Of a stretch of 5,072 nucleotides of DNA, positions 1 through 5,072 are shown piece after piece (positions within the stretch are counted from its first letter, which is position 1; the number at the start of each line of letters is the position of its first letter). The notes below the pieces were generated by a model. The model saw only the letters and a program-made list of their open reading frames with translations, ran no database searches and was not told where the DNA came from. This DNA is from Actinomycetes bacterium (lineage in GTDB: Bacteria > Actinomycetota > Thermoleophilia > Solirubrobacterales > Solirubrobacteraceae). The position numbers were made by a program, and so were the translations under genes. Where the stretch lies: NCBI GenBank assembly GCA_023405705.1, contig JAEXXR010000216.1, positions 1 through 5,072 of the forward strand, given 5' to 3'.

Positions 1-19
1 GCGCCGCACAGCGCGGCGC
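1..19 (-). terminator. Stem-loop downstream of amt, possible terminator
   Basis: Seven-base perfect arms (GCGCCGC at 1-7, GCGGCGC at 13-19) enclose a 5-nt loop, about 30 bases past the amt stop codon. No run of T follows within the window, which ends here, so a classic Rho-independent terminator cannot be confirmed. In DNA this rich in G+C such hairpins also arise by chance. The position after the last gene of the glnK-amt operon is the main support. Confidence 0.3.
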
Positions 20-49
20 ACGCCCCGGCCGGTCGGCCGCGCAGCGCGT

Positions 50-1351
50 CTACGCGCGCACCATCACCGGTCTGCGCTCGCCGGCCTCGGGGGTGACGAG
101 GATCGCGCCCTCGCCCGTGGCGTAGGCGTCCTCGCCGTGCTGGGTGACGTCCATCCCGATCGCCTCCTCGTGCTCGGTCGCGCGCAGCGGCATCACGGCG
201 CCGATCACGCGCAGCAGCACGTAGGTCGCGACGAAGGCGTAGGCCGGCGCGGCGACCGCGGCGATCAGCTGCCACAGCAGCTGCTCGGCGTCGCCGTAGA
301 GGAGCCCGTCGCCGACGCCGTTCCACGACACCTGCGCGACGAGGCCGATGCAGACGATCCCGAACAGGCCGGCGGTGCCGTGCGCGGCGAGCACGTCGAG
401 CGTCTCGTCGACCCGCGTGCGCGTGCGCCAGACGATCAGGAAGTAGCTCGGGAGCGCGGCCGCCGCGCCGATCGCGAGCGCCCAGCCGGGGCTGACGAAG
501 CCGCCGGCCGGGGTTATCGCCACGCAGCCGACGACGATCGCGGTCGCCGCGCCGATCGCCGTCACGCGACGGCCGCGGATCAGGTCGAGCGCGAACCAGA
601 CCACGAGCGTCGCGGCCGGCGCGAGGAAGGTGTTGACGAAGGCGAGGATCGAGGCGTCGCCGACCGAGAAGCCGGAGCCGCCGTTGAAGCCGAACCAGCC
701 GAACCACAGCAGGCCGGCGCCGAGCAGCACGTAGACGGCGTTGTGCGGGAGCAGCGCCTGGCGGCCGTAGTCCTTGCGCGCGCCGACGACGAGCGCCGCC
801 GCGAGCGCGGAGAAGCCCGAGCCCATCTCGACCGGCACGCCGCCGGCGAAGTCGAGCACGCCGTTGGCCTGCAGCCAGCCGCCGCCGAACGCCCAGTGGG
901 CGAGCACGCCGTAGACGAGCACCGACCACAGCGCCGCGAAGATCAGGAACGGCCCGAAGCGCATCCGCTCGACGACGGCGCCGGAGACGAGCGCAGTCGT
1001 GATCACGCAGAAGGTGCCCTGGAAGGCGAAGAACAGCAGGTGCGGGATCGTCGAGCCGTCGCGCGGCGCGAAGGTGACGTCCTGCATGAAGAGGTGGCCG
1101 AAGCCGCCGACGATCGAGCCGTCGCCGTCGAACGCGAGCGAGTAGCCGACGACGGCCCAGGTGACGACCGCGACCGCCATCGCGGCGACGCACATCATGA
1201 ACGTGTTGAGCGTGTTCTTCGCACGCACGAGGCCGGCGTAGAAGAGGCCGAGCGCCGGCGTCATCAGCAGCACGAGCGCGGTCGCGGCGAGCATCCAGGC
1301 GGTGTCGCCGGTGTCGACGCCGGTCGTCGCGGCGGTCACGAGGCCGCTCAT
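50..1351 (-). CDS. amt: Amt/Mep/Rh-family ammonium transporter, Glu variant of the twin-His pore
   Basis: Cytoplasmic-membrane ammonium channel of 433 aa, normal length for the family, with the hydrophobic pattern of about 11 helices. Aligned by eye to E. coli AmtB, the family landmarks are present: outer-gate Phe (F114 for F107), W153 (W148), D167 (D160) in DFAGG, F222 and S226 (F215, S219) in GFNGGS, and second pore histidine H324 (H318) in AAHGTAG. The first pore histidine (H168) is replaced by E175, in GGVPVEMGSG. The cytoplasmic C-terminus keeps EEAIGMDVTQHGEDAY (about 395-410), the segment that couples the subunits and meets GlnK, then an extra 23 residues. The ATG start overlaps the P-II stop (ATGA). 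Only a weak Shine-Dalgarno precedes it, so translation is probably coupled to glnK. Family assignment is secure; the effect of E175 on transport is not known from sequence. Confidence 0.97.
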   Translation of the reverse strand: MSGLVTAATTGVDTGDTAWMLAATALVLLMTPALGLFYAGLVRAKNTLNTFMMCVAAMAVAVVTWAVVGYSLAFDGDGSIVGGFGHLFMQDVTFAPRDGSTIPHLLFFAFQGTFCVITTALVSGAVVERMRFGPFLIFAALWSVLVYGVLAHWAFGGGWLQANGVLDFAGGVPVEMGSGFSALAAALVVGARKDYGRQALLPHNAVYVLLGAGLLWFGWFGFNGGSGFSVGDASILAFVNTFLAPAATLVVWFALDLIRGRRVTAIGAATAIVVGCVAITPAGGFVSPGWALAIGAAAALPSYFLIVWRTRTRVDETLDVLAAHGTAGLFGIVCIGLVAQVSWNGVGDGLLYGDAEQLLWQLIAAVAAPAYAFVATYVLLRVIGAVMPLRATEHEEAIGMDVTQHGEDAYATGEGAILVTPEAGERRPVMVRA

Positions 1352-1701
1352 GAGCCGACCGGGGTGACGGCGGCGACGTCGGTCTCGCCGGTGCGGATGC
1401 GGACGACCCGCTCCAGCGGGACGACGAAGATCTTGCCGTCGCCGACCTCGCCGGTGCGACCGCCGGCGCAGAGCGCCTCGATCGTTCTGTCGACGAACGT
1501 GTCGGAGACGGCGATCTCGAAGCGGACCTTGTCGGCCAGCCCGATCTGGACCGTCGTCCCGCGGTAGGTCTCGACGCGGTCCAGCTCGCCGCCGTGGCCC
1601 TGCACACGCGACATCGAGACGCCGCGCACCTCGGCGCGGTAGAGCGCTTCGAGCACGTCGTTGGCCTTCTCGGGCCGCACGACACCGATCACGAGTTTCA
1701 C
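1348..1701 (-). CDS. glnK: P-II nitrogen regulatory protein, GlnK type, lacking Tyr51
   Basis: Trimeric 2-oxoglutarate/ATP-sensing signal protein of 117 aa, expected to bind and block the Amt encoded directly downstream. It aligns with E. coli GlnB without gaps: R9-P10, G27, G35, G37, Y46-R47-G48, K58, the GDGK motif (87-90), and nucleotide-binding R101 and R103 in RIRTGE. R47, the T-loop residue that enters the AmtB pore in the known AmtB-GlnK complex, is kept. Two T-loop residues differ: position 51, the Tyr uridylylated in proteobacteria and adenylylated in actinobacteria, is Val; position 39, the Gln that helps bind Mg-ATP-2-oxoglutarate, is Glu. The GTG start is chosen because homology begins there (KLVIGVVRP) and AGGAAGGA lies 7 nt upstream. 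A longer open frame continues upstream but runs antisense to the oxidoreductase gene. It heads a two-gene operon with amt. Confidence 0.96.
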   Translation of the reverse strand: MKLVIGVVRPEKANDVLEALYRAEVRGVSMSRVQGHGGELDRVETYRGTTVQIGLADKVRFEIAVSDTFVDRTIEALCAGGRTGEVGDGKIFVVPLERVVRIRTGETDVAAVTPVGS

Positions 1702-1708
1702 TCGGACG

Positions 1709-1716
1709 TCCTTCCT
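1709..1716 (-). promoter_or_regulatory. Shine-Dalgarno of glnK
   Basis: The minus strand reads AGGAAGGA, then 7 nt, then GTG. This strong ribosome-binding site fixes the GTG at 1701 as the glnK start and rules against the long upstream open frame. I could not identify a convincing -35/-10 pair in the remaining gap up to 1799. Confidence 0.8.
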
Positions 1717-1764
1717 ATGACGGATGGGTACCGGTGACGGGCGGCCGCGGCAGCCTACTGATTT

Positions 1765-1784
1765 CCGGGCGGCGACTCGCCCGG
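1765..1784 (-). terminator. Stem-loop between the oxidoreductase gene and glnK
   Basis: Perfect 7-base arms (CCGGGCG at 1765-1771, CGCCCGG at 1778-1784) flank a 6-nt loop, 15 bases after the oxidoreductase stop. On the minus strand the hairpin is followed by AAATC, not a T run, so it is not a textbook intrinsic terminator. It may attenuate readthrough from the upstream operon or stabilise a 3' end. It is one of the few recognisable elements in the 98-bp gap that must also contain any separate glnK promoter. Confidence 0.35.
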
Positions 1785-1799
1785 TTGTCGAGCGACCCC

Positions 1800-3242
1800 C
1801 TACATCCCGGACAGTCGCGCGGCGACCTGCGCCAGCGGATGCGTGCGGTCGGACGTGCTCGCCGCCTCGCGCCGGTCGGCGGTGCGGTAGAGCGCGTAGA
1901 CGAGGTTGGCGCCGATCCAGCGCAGCGGCTCCGGCTCCCAGCGGCGCGCCTCGCGGCCGACCCACGGCAGCCGCGTGCGGGCGGTCGTCTCGCCGAGCGT
2001 CAGCTCCGCCAGCGTCCGCCCCATCAGGTTCGAGGTCGTGACGCCGTTGCCGACGTAGCCGCCGGCGATCCCGAGGCCGCTGGCACGGTCGAGCCGGACG
2101 GTCGCCGACCAGTCGCGCGGCACGCCGAGCACGCCGCACCAGGCGTGTGCGACCGGGACGCCGTGCTGTTGCAGGGCGGGGAAGAACTGGTGCAGGAGCA
2201 CGGTCAGCTGGGCGATCGTCTCCGGCTGCGTGCGGCCGAGCGTGTCGGTGCGGCTGCCGAAGCGGTACGGGACGCCGCGGCCGCCGAGCGCGATGCGGCC
2301 GTCGGCCGTCCGCTGCGCGTACATGTAGGCGTGCGCGGAGTCGCCGAGCAGCTCCTCGCCCTCCCAGCCGATCTGCTCCCACGCCTGCTGCGGGAGCGGC
2401 GCGGTCACGACGATCGCCGAGTTGAGCGGCAGCCACGTGCGGCGCTGACCCTTCAGCGAGGCGGTGAAGCCCTCCAGGCAGGTGAGGATCGTTCTGGCCC
2501 GGACCTCGCCGCGGTCGGTGCGCGCGGCGCCCGGGACGACCTCGTGGACGGTCGTCGACTCGGCGATGCGGACGCCGGCGCGCTCGACCGCGGCCGCGAG
2601 GCCCTGGACCAGCTTCGCCGGCTGGACGCGGGCGCAGTGGGGGCTGAAGCTGGCGGCGGTCGCGCCGGCGACGCGGAGGCGCTCGGACAGCTCCTGCTCG
2701 GACAGCTCCGTGATGTCTTGCGGCCCGTCATAGCCCCATGCGCGCTCGTGCGCGACGTGCTCGCGCAGACGCTTCGCCTGGGCCGGGTTGCGGGCGACCT
2801 GGAGCACGCCGCTGCGCGCGGCGTCGGCGTCGATCCGCTCTGCCGCGCAGACGTCGAGCACCTCCTGGAGCGACGCGCGCATCTCGCGCTGGAGCGCGAG
2901 GACGGCGTCGCGGCCGTGCGTCCTCGCGAGCTGCTCGCGCGGGGCGGTGAAGTGGTCCGACAGCCAGCCGCCGTTGCGACCGGAGGCGCCGAAGCCGCAG
3001 AACTCCTTCTCCAGCACGAGCACGTCGAGGTCGGGCCGGGCGCGCTTCAGGTACCAGGCGGCCCACAGGCCGGTGAAGCCGCCGCCGACGATCGCGACGT
3101 CGGCCGTCGTGTCGCCGTGCAGCGGGTCGCGGCGGGCCGGCAGGGAGGTGTTGGCGTACCAGAACGAGACGCCGCCGTTGCGGGGCGGCGGGGTCGGGGC
3201 CGCGACGGGCTGCGCGGGCGGGTTGTGCTCGGACTGGGTCAC
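1800..3242 (-). CDS. FAD-dependent oxidoreductase, DAO superfamily (PuuB/OrdL-like)
   Basis: Predicted soluble flavoprotein of 480 aa that oxidises an amine or amino acid (C-N bond), using FAD. A Pro-rich leader (about 1-25) precedes SFWYANTS. The Rossmann beta-alpha-beta follows at 48-79, with the dinucleotide motif GGGFTG (53-58) and acidic E78 ending the second strand. ASGRNGGW (86-93) is the segment typical of gamma-glutamylputrescine oxidase-type enzymes. The C-terminal FAD-contacting stretch GIAGGYVGNGVTTSN lies at 391-405. A GTG start is used: AAGGAG lies 8 nt upstream, and the GTGA overlaps the stop of the Lrp-type regulator gene, so the two are translationally coupled. A regulator of amino-acid response in the same operon, and ammonium uptake genes next door, fit a nitrogen-scavenging role. 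The substrate cannot be read from sequence: gamma-glutamylputrescine is one option, glycine/sarcosine-like or other amines are others. No PuuA-like synthetase or aldehyde dehydrogenase is in the window to settle it. Confidence 0.93.
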   Translation of the reverse strand: MTQSEHNPPAQPVAAPTPPPRNGGVSFWYANTSLPARRDPLHGDTTADVAIVGGGFTGLWAAWYLKRARPDLDVLVLEKEFCGFGASGRNGGWLSDHFTAPREQLARTHGRDAVLALQREMRASLQEVLDVCAAERIDADAARSGVLQVARNPAQAKRLREHVAHERAWGYDGPQDITELSEQELSERLRVAGATAASFSPHCARVQPAKLVQGLAAAVERAGVRIAESTTVHEVVPGAARTDRGEVRARTILTCLEGFTASLKGQRRTWLPLNSAIVVTAPLPQQAWEQIGWEGEELLGDSAHAYMYAQRTADGRIALGGRGVPYRFGSRTDTLGRTQPETIAQLTVLLHQFFPALQQHGVPVAHAWCGVLGVPRDWSATVRLDRASGLGIAGGYVGNGVTTSNLMGRTLAELTLGETTARTRLPWVGREARRWEPEPLRWIGANLVYALYRTADRREAASTSDRTHPLAQVAARLSGM

Positions 3243-3793
3243 GAGGTCGTCTCCTTCGCGGCGGCGCCGGCACGCGCGGGCGAGCCGCCCGGCGCGACGG
3301 CGACCTGGCCGACGCCCCAGCCGTAGGCCATCTTGCGGATGTCGAGGATCAGGAAGCTCTCGGCGGCGGTGACGCCGTCGATCGTCTGCAGGCGGCGGGT
3401 CAGCAGCTCGCCGAAGTGGGCGGTGTCGCGGCAGACGACCTCGACGAGCGCGTCGTAGCCGCCGGCCGTCGCGGCGACGTAGGAGGCCTCCGGCAGCGCG
3501 GCGATCGCGTCGCAGACCGGGTCGAGCGCACCCGGCCGGATCTTCACGCCGACCATCGCCATCACGTCGAAGCCGATCTTCAGCGGGTCGGCGATGCCGA
3601 CGACCTGCAGCACGCCCGCCCGCTCCAGCCGCTGCGCGCGGTAGCGGACGACCGACTCCGACAGGCCCAGCTCGCCCGCGATGCGGCTGTACGGCTTGCG
3701 CCCGTCGGCCTGCAGCGCCGCGATCACCTGGCGGTCGAGGTCGTCGAGCGGCGTCGGATCGCTTTGCGAATCCTTGGCGCTATCAGGCGTCAT
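3239..3793 (-). CDS. AsnC/Lrp-family transcriptional regulator
   Basis: DNA-binding feast/famine regulator of 184 aa. A short polar N-terminus (1-14) leads into the winged helix-turn-helix (about 15-70): LDDLDRQVIAALQADGR, then the recognition helix region LGLSESVVRYRAQRLERAG. The ligand-binding RAM domain covers about 75-157, with the glycine-rich effector-site turn TAGGYDALVEV (109-119). A Gly/Ala-rich tail (about 160-184) extends beyond the usual family end. I chose the ATG at 3793 because GGAG lies 8 nt upstream and the Lrp-type sequence follows. A start at 3853 would add 20 residues of non-family character running through the promoter, without a ribosome site. The TGA stop overlaps the GTG of the oxidoreductase gene, so it probably controls that gene in response to its substrate or a product. 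Recurring TTGCGAA sites at its own 5' end point to autoregulation. The effector is unknown. Confidence 0.95.
   Translation of the reverse strand: MTPDSAKDSQSDPTPLDDLDRQVIAALQADGRKPYSRIAGELGLSESVVRYRAQRLERAGVLQVVGIADPLKIGFDVMAMVGVKIRPGALDPVCDAIAALPEASYVAATAGGYDALVEVVCRDTAHFGELLTRRLQTIDGVTAAESFLILDIRKMAYGWGVGQVAVAPGGSPARAGAAAKETTS
3251..3256 (-). promoter_or_regulatory. Shine-Dalgarno of the FAD oxidoreductase, inside the regulator gene
   Basis: The minus strand reads AAGGAG, 8 nt before the GTG at 3242. It lies in the last codons of the Lrp-type gene. It supports the GTG start, the GTGA coupling, and co-transcription of the two genes. Confidence 0.8.
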
Positions 3794-3840
3794 GTTGCGA
3801 ACTCCGCGTACATGGCGGTGATTTCTAGCGGGATTCGCAA
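3764..3840. repeat. Three TTGCGAA sites, likely Lrp-type autoregulatory operator
   Basis: Plus-strand TTGCGAA occurs at 3764-3770 and 3795-3801, and its inverse TTCGCAA at 3834-3840. The outer two extend to exact 10-base inverted arms: TTGCGAATCC at 3764-3773 and GGATTCGCAA at 3831-3840. Centres are 31 and 39 bp apart, close to three and four helical turns. A degenerate fourth element, GGATGCAA, sits at 3843-3850. The right copy falls between the proposed -35 and -10, the middle copy occupies the space between ribosome site and start codon, and the left copy lies in codons 7-10 of the regulator. Lrp/AsnC proteins form octamers or larger assemblies that wrap DNA over phased sites, so this array fits self-binding. 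That the local regulator is the ligand is inference. Confidence 0.6.
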
Positions 3841-3850
3841 GTGGATGCAA
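3822..3850 (-). promoter_or_regulatory. Candidate promoter of the regulator-oxidoreductase operon
   Basis: On the minus strand TTGCAT (3850-3845) and TAGAAA (3827-3822) are separated by exactly 17 bp. They match the sigma-70-type consensus at 3/6 and 4/6 positions. This is one of the few A/T-rich spots in the window. Transcription would begin near 3815, giving a leader of roughly 20 nt that contains the GGAG ribosome site (3805-3802). One TTGCGAA operator copy lies within the spacer, which would suit repression by steric block. Confidence 0.45.
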
Positions 3851-3907
3851 CATGGCGCGAGCCTGTGGCCTCGTCGACCGGCAGGGCTGGGAAGACCTTC
3901 AGCAGCG

Positions 3908-4360
3908 ATGATCGACGTCACGATCGAGACCGAGATCGAGCGGCCGCCGGCAGACGTCTTCGCCTACGCGACCGACCCCGCGAAGCTGCCGACCTGGCAG
4001 ACCAACACGGTCTCCGCCGAGGTCGAGGGCGGCGGGCCGGTCGCGCTCGGCGCACGGCTGCGCGAGGTCCACCGCGGCCCGGGCGGGCGGGAGCTGTCGT
4101 CGGTCGTCGCGGTGACGGCCCACGACCCCGGCCGCCGCTTCGAGCTGCACGTCGTCGAGGGCGCGCTGCCGGTCGACGCCGACCTCCACTTCGTGCCGAC
4201 GCACGACGGCGCCGCGACGCACCTGAGCTTCCGCGCCCACGGCCAGCCGACCGGGCCGCTGCGGATGATCCAGCCGCTGCTCGCCCGCACGCTGCGCAAG
4301 CAGTTCGCCGCCGACTGCGAGCGGCTCAAGCAGGCCGTGGAGGCCGAGCCGACCGGGTGA
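3908..4360 (+). CDS. SRPBCC-family (START-like / polyketide cyclase type) protein
   Basis: Small cytosolic protein of 150 aa with the helix-grip fold used to hold hydrophobic ligands; no catalytic activity can be assigned. The N-terminal strand VTIETEIERPPADVFAYATD (4-23) with following W30 is the usual opening of the family. Alternating strands follow (about 36-110: EVEGGGPVALGARLREV, SSVVAVTAHDPGRRFELHVV, HLSFRAHG), and the long closing C-terminal helix covers about 117-145 (PLRMIQPLLARTLRKQF). The length is normal. The ATG at 3908 is chosen because the fold begins there; the nearest purine-rich stretch, GGGAAG (3889-3894), is about 13 nt away, so the ribosome site is poor. The open frame extends far upstream but runs antisense to the regulator gene. 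It is divergent from the Lrp-type gene, so the shared 114-bp region could control both. Confidence 0.88.
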   Translation: MIDVTIETEIERPPADVFAYATDPAKLPTWQTNTVSAEVEGGGPVALGARLREVHRGPGGRELSSVVAVTAHDPGRRFELHVVEGALPVDADLHFVPTHDGAATHLSFRAHGQPTGPLRMIQPLLARTLRKQFAADCERLKQAVEAEPTG

Positions 4361-4372
4361 AGGACGGGCCGG

Positions 4373-4394
4373 CCGCGCCGTTGCGGCGGCGCGG
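4373..4394 (+). terminator. Stem-loop after the SRPBCC gene
   Basis: Perfect 8-base arms (CCGCGCCG at 4373-4380, CGGCGCGG at 4387-4394) surround a TTGCGG loop, 12 bases after the stop codon. No T run follows. The position directly after a gene, in an 89-bp gap before the next start, suits a transcription end or an RNA-stabilising hairpin, but the high G+C background weakens the case. Confidence 0.35.
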
Positions 4395-4449
4395 GCGCGG
4401 CGCTGCGACAACGCGCGGTGGGATCGGCGTCGCGGGGTAGACGTGCGGA

Positions 4450-5072
4450 ATGGGCGACGGACAGCAGCGGGCGGAGACGCGGATCTCGTGGCGGACGCTG
4501 CTGGTCGCGAGCGTCGCGTCGGTCGCGGCGGCGTTCGTCGTCTCCTCGCTGTGGGCGCCCGGGACGCTGATAGGCGCCGCGGTCACGCCGGTGATCGTCG
4601 CGCTCGTCTCCGAGCTGGTGCGCAAGCCGATCGAGGCCGTCCCCTCCCCGAGCGCCGCGCTCGCACCGCTGCGGCCGAGCCCGGGCGGTGAGCCGGGACC
4701 GGCCGCACAGGAGGAGGCCGACGCGGTGCGCGCCACGCCGATCGAGCCGCCGGAGGAGGTCGCCGGGCCCACTGTGCACCACTACGCGCGCAGCGACTAC
4801 CGCACGTGGGATCGGCGGCGGATCAAGCTGGCGCTGGCGACCGGGGCGCTGGCGTTCGCGATCGCGGTCGCGTTCTTCGTCGTCGCCGACCTGACGACCG
4901 GCAGCGCCGTCACCGGCCGCGGCGGCGGCAGCTCGCTGTTCTCGCCGCGCAACGGCAGCGGCGGCGACAGCAGCAGCAGACCCGCGACGACCACGACGAC
5001 GCCGAGCGAGACGACGACGCAGCAGCGCCAGCAGGAGCCGGCCACGACGACGCCGCCCGCGCAGCGCACGAC
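4450..5072 (+). CDS. Membrane protein with Thr-rich tail, 3' end outside the window
   Basis: The frame is open from the ATG to the window edge: 207 codons without a stop, preceded by an in-frame TAG at 4438. I do not recognise a named function. A basic N-terminus (RISWR) leads into a hydrophobic segment at about 16-36. A second, weaker one follows at about 40-57 (LIGAAVTPVIVALVSELVRK). A Pro/Glu-rich linker covers about 61-108. A basic patch (YRTWDRRR, 117-124) is followed by a clear membrane helix at about 126-147, then a low-complexity tail of Gly/Ser and then Thr/Pro/Gln (about 155-207). The basic patches suggest the middle is cytoplasmic and the tail lies outside the membrane. Proteins of this general plan are common in Thermoleophilia, as I recall them, and are annotated as hypothetical. 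The ATG is the only usable start after the TAG; its ribosome site is weak. The protein continues past the window, so the C-terminal domain, if any, is unseen. Confidence 0.8.
   Translation, partial: MGDGQQRAETRISWRTLLVASVASVAAAFVVSSLWAPGTLIGAAVTPVIVALVSELVRKPIEAVPSPSAALAPLRPSPGGEPGPAAQEEADAVRATPIEPPEEVAGPTVHHYARSDYRTWDRRRIKLALATGALAFAIAVAFFVVADLTTGSAVTGRGGGSSLFSPRNGSGGDSSSRPATTTTTPSETTTQQRQQEPATTTPPAQRT

Noticed and set aside
24..40. Tandem CGGCCG palindromes (26-31 and 34-39)
   Set aside because: The 2-nt gap leaves no workable loop, and CGGCCG is common in this base composition. The neighbouring hairpin at 1-19 is the better terminator candidate.
137..1567. 476-codon plus-strand open frame opposite amt and glnK
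   Set aside because: Its translation is dominated by Arg, Ala, Asp, Glu and Gly, as expected for the antisense of a G+C-rich gene. The opposite strand encodes unmistakable Amt and P-II proteins.
1702..2436. Long minus-strand open frame running into the P-II sequence, suggesting an N-terminally extended or fused P-II
   Set aside because: The extension is Arg/Ala-rich with no family character and lies in another frame of the oxidoreductase gene. A good ribosome site and family homology place the start at the GTG at 1701.
1734..3326. 530-codon plus-strand open frame opposite the oxidoreductase
   Set aside because: Low-complexity Arg/Ala/Gly/Asp composition and no recognisable domain. The minus strand carries a complete FAD-binding protein with its motifs in order.
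3794..3853. Earlier ATG at 3853 for the Lrp-type regulator
   Set aside because: It would run translation through the proposed promoter and operator, adds residues unlike the family, and has no ribosome site. The ATG at 3793 has GGAG 8 nt upstream.
3416..3907. Upstream extension of the SRPBCC frame
   Set aside because: This part is antisense to the Lrp-type gene and its promoter. The SRPBCC fold begins right at the ATG at 3908.
3964..4782. Minus-strand open frames opposite the SRPBCC and membrane protein genes
   Set aside because: They cross two plus-strand genes with clear protein character. Their translations are Arg/Ser/Pro-rich without any domain.

Overview
This 5 kb window is very G+C-rich, with third codon positions almost always G or C and two GTG starts. 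It looks like a chromosomal fragment of a high-GC actinobacterium. The two-segment membrane protein with a Thr-rich tail at the right edge suggests the Thermoleophilia / Solirubrobacterales group. That placement is from general resemblance, not from a marker gene. I see no tRNA, rRNA, CRISPR array, insertion sequence or phage gene.

Layout from left to right. Positions 50-1351 (minus) encode an Amt-family ammonium channel. Its start codon overlaps the stop of a P-II signalling protein gene at 1348-1701 (minus), giving a glnK-amt operon with an ATGA overlap. A 98-bp gap holding a stem-loop follows. Next is a second minus-strand operon, transcribed toward the first: an AsnC/Lrp-family regulator (3239-3793) whose stop overlaps the GTG start of a DAO-type FAD-dependent amine/amino-acid oxidoreductase (1800-3242). 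A short divergent region (3794-3907) separates this from the plus-strand genes: a small SRPBCC-fold protein (3908-4360) and a membrane protein (4450 to the window edge, incomplete). There is no geneless stretch over about 120 bp.

The four minus-strand genes read as a nitrogen-acquisition block. The regulator probably senses an amino acid or amine and controls an oxidase that would release nitrogen from it. The next operon takes up ammonium and gates the channel with P-II. The link between the two operons is inference from adjacency and family roles.

Three details stand out. The Amt has Glu instead of the first pore histidine. The P-II protein lacks the Tyr51 modification site and has Glu instead of Gln39, while keeping Arg47, which plugs Amt. 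The Lrp-type gene has a recurring TTGCGAA motif at its promoter, its ribosome-binding region and its early codons, which looks like an autoregulatory operator array.
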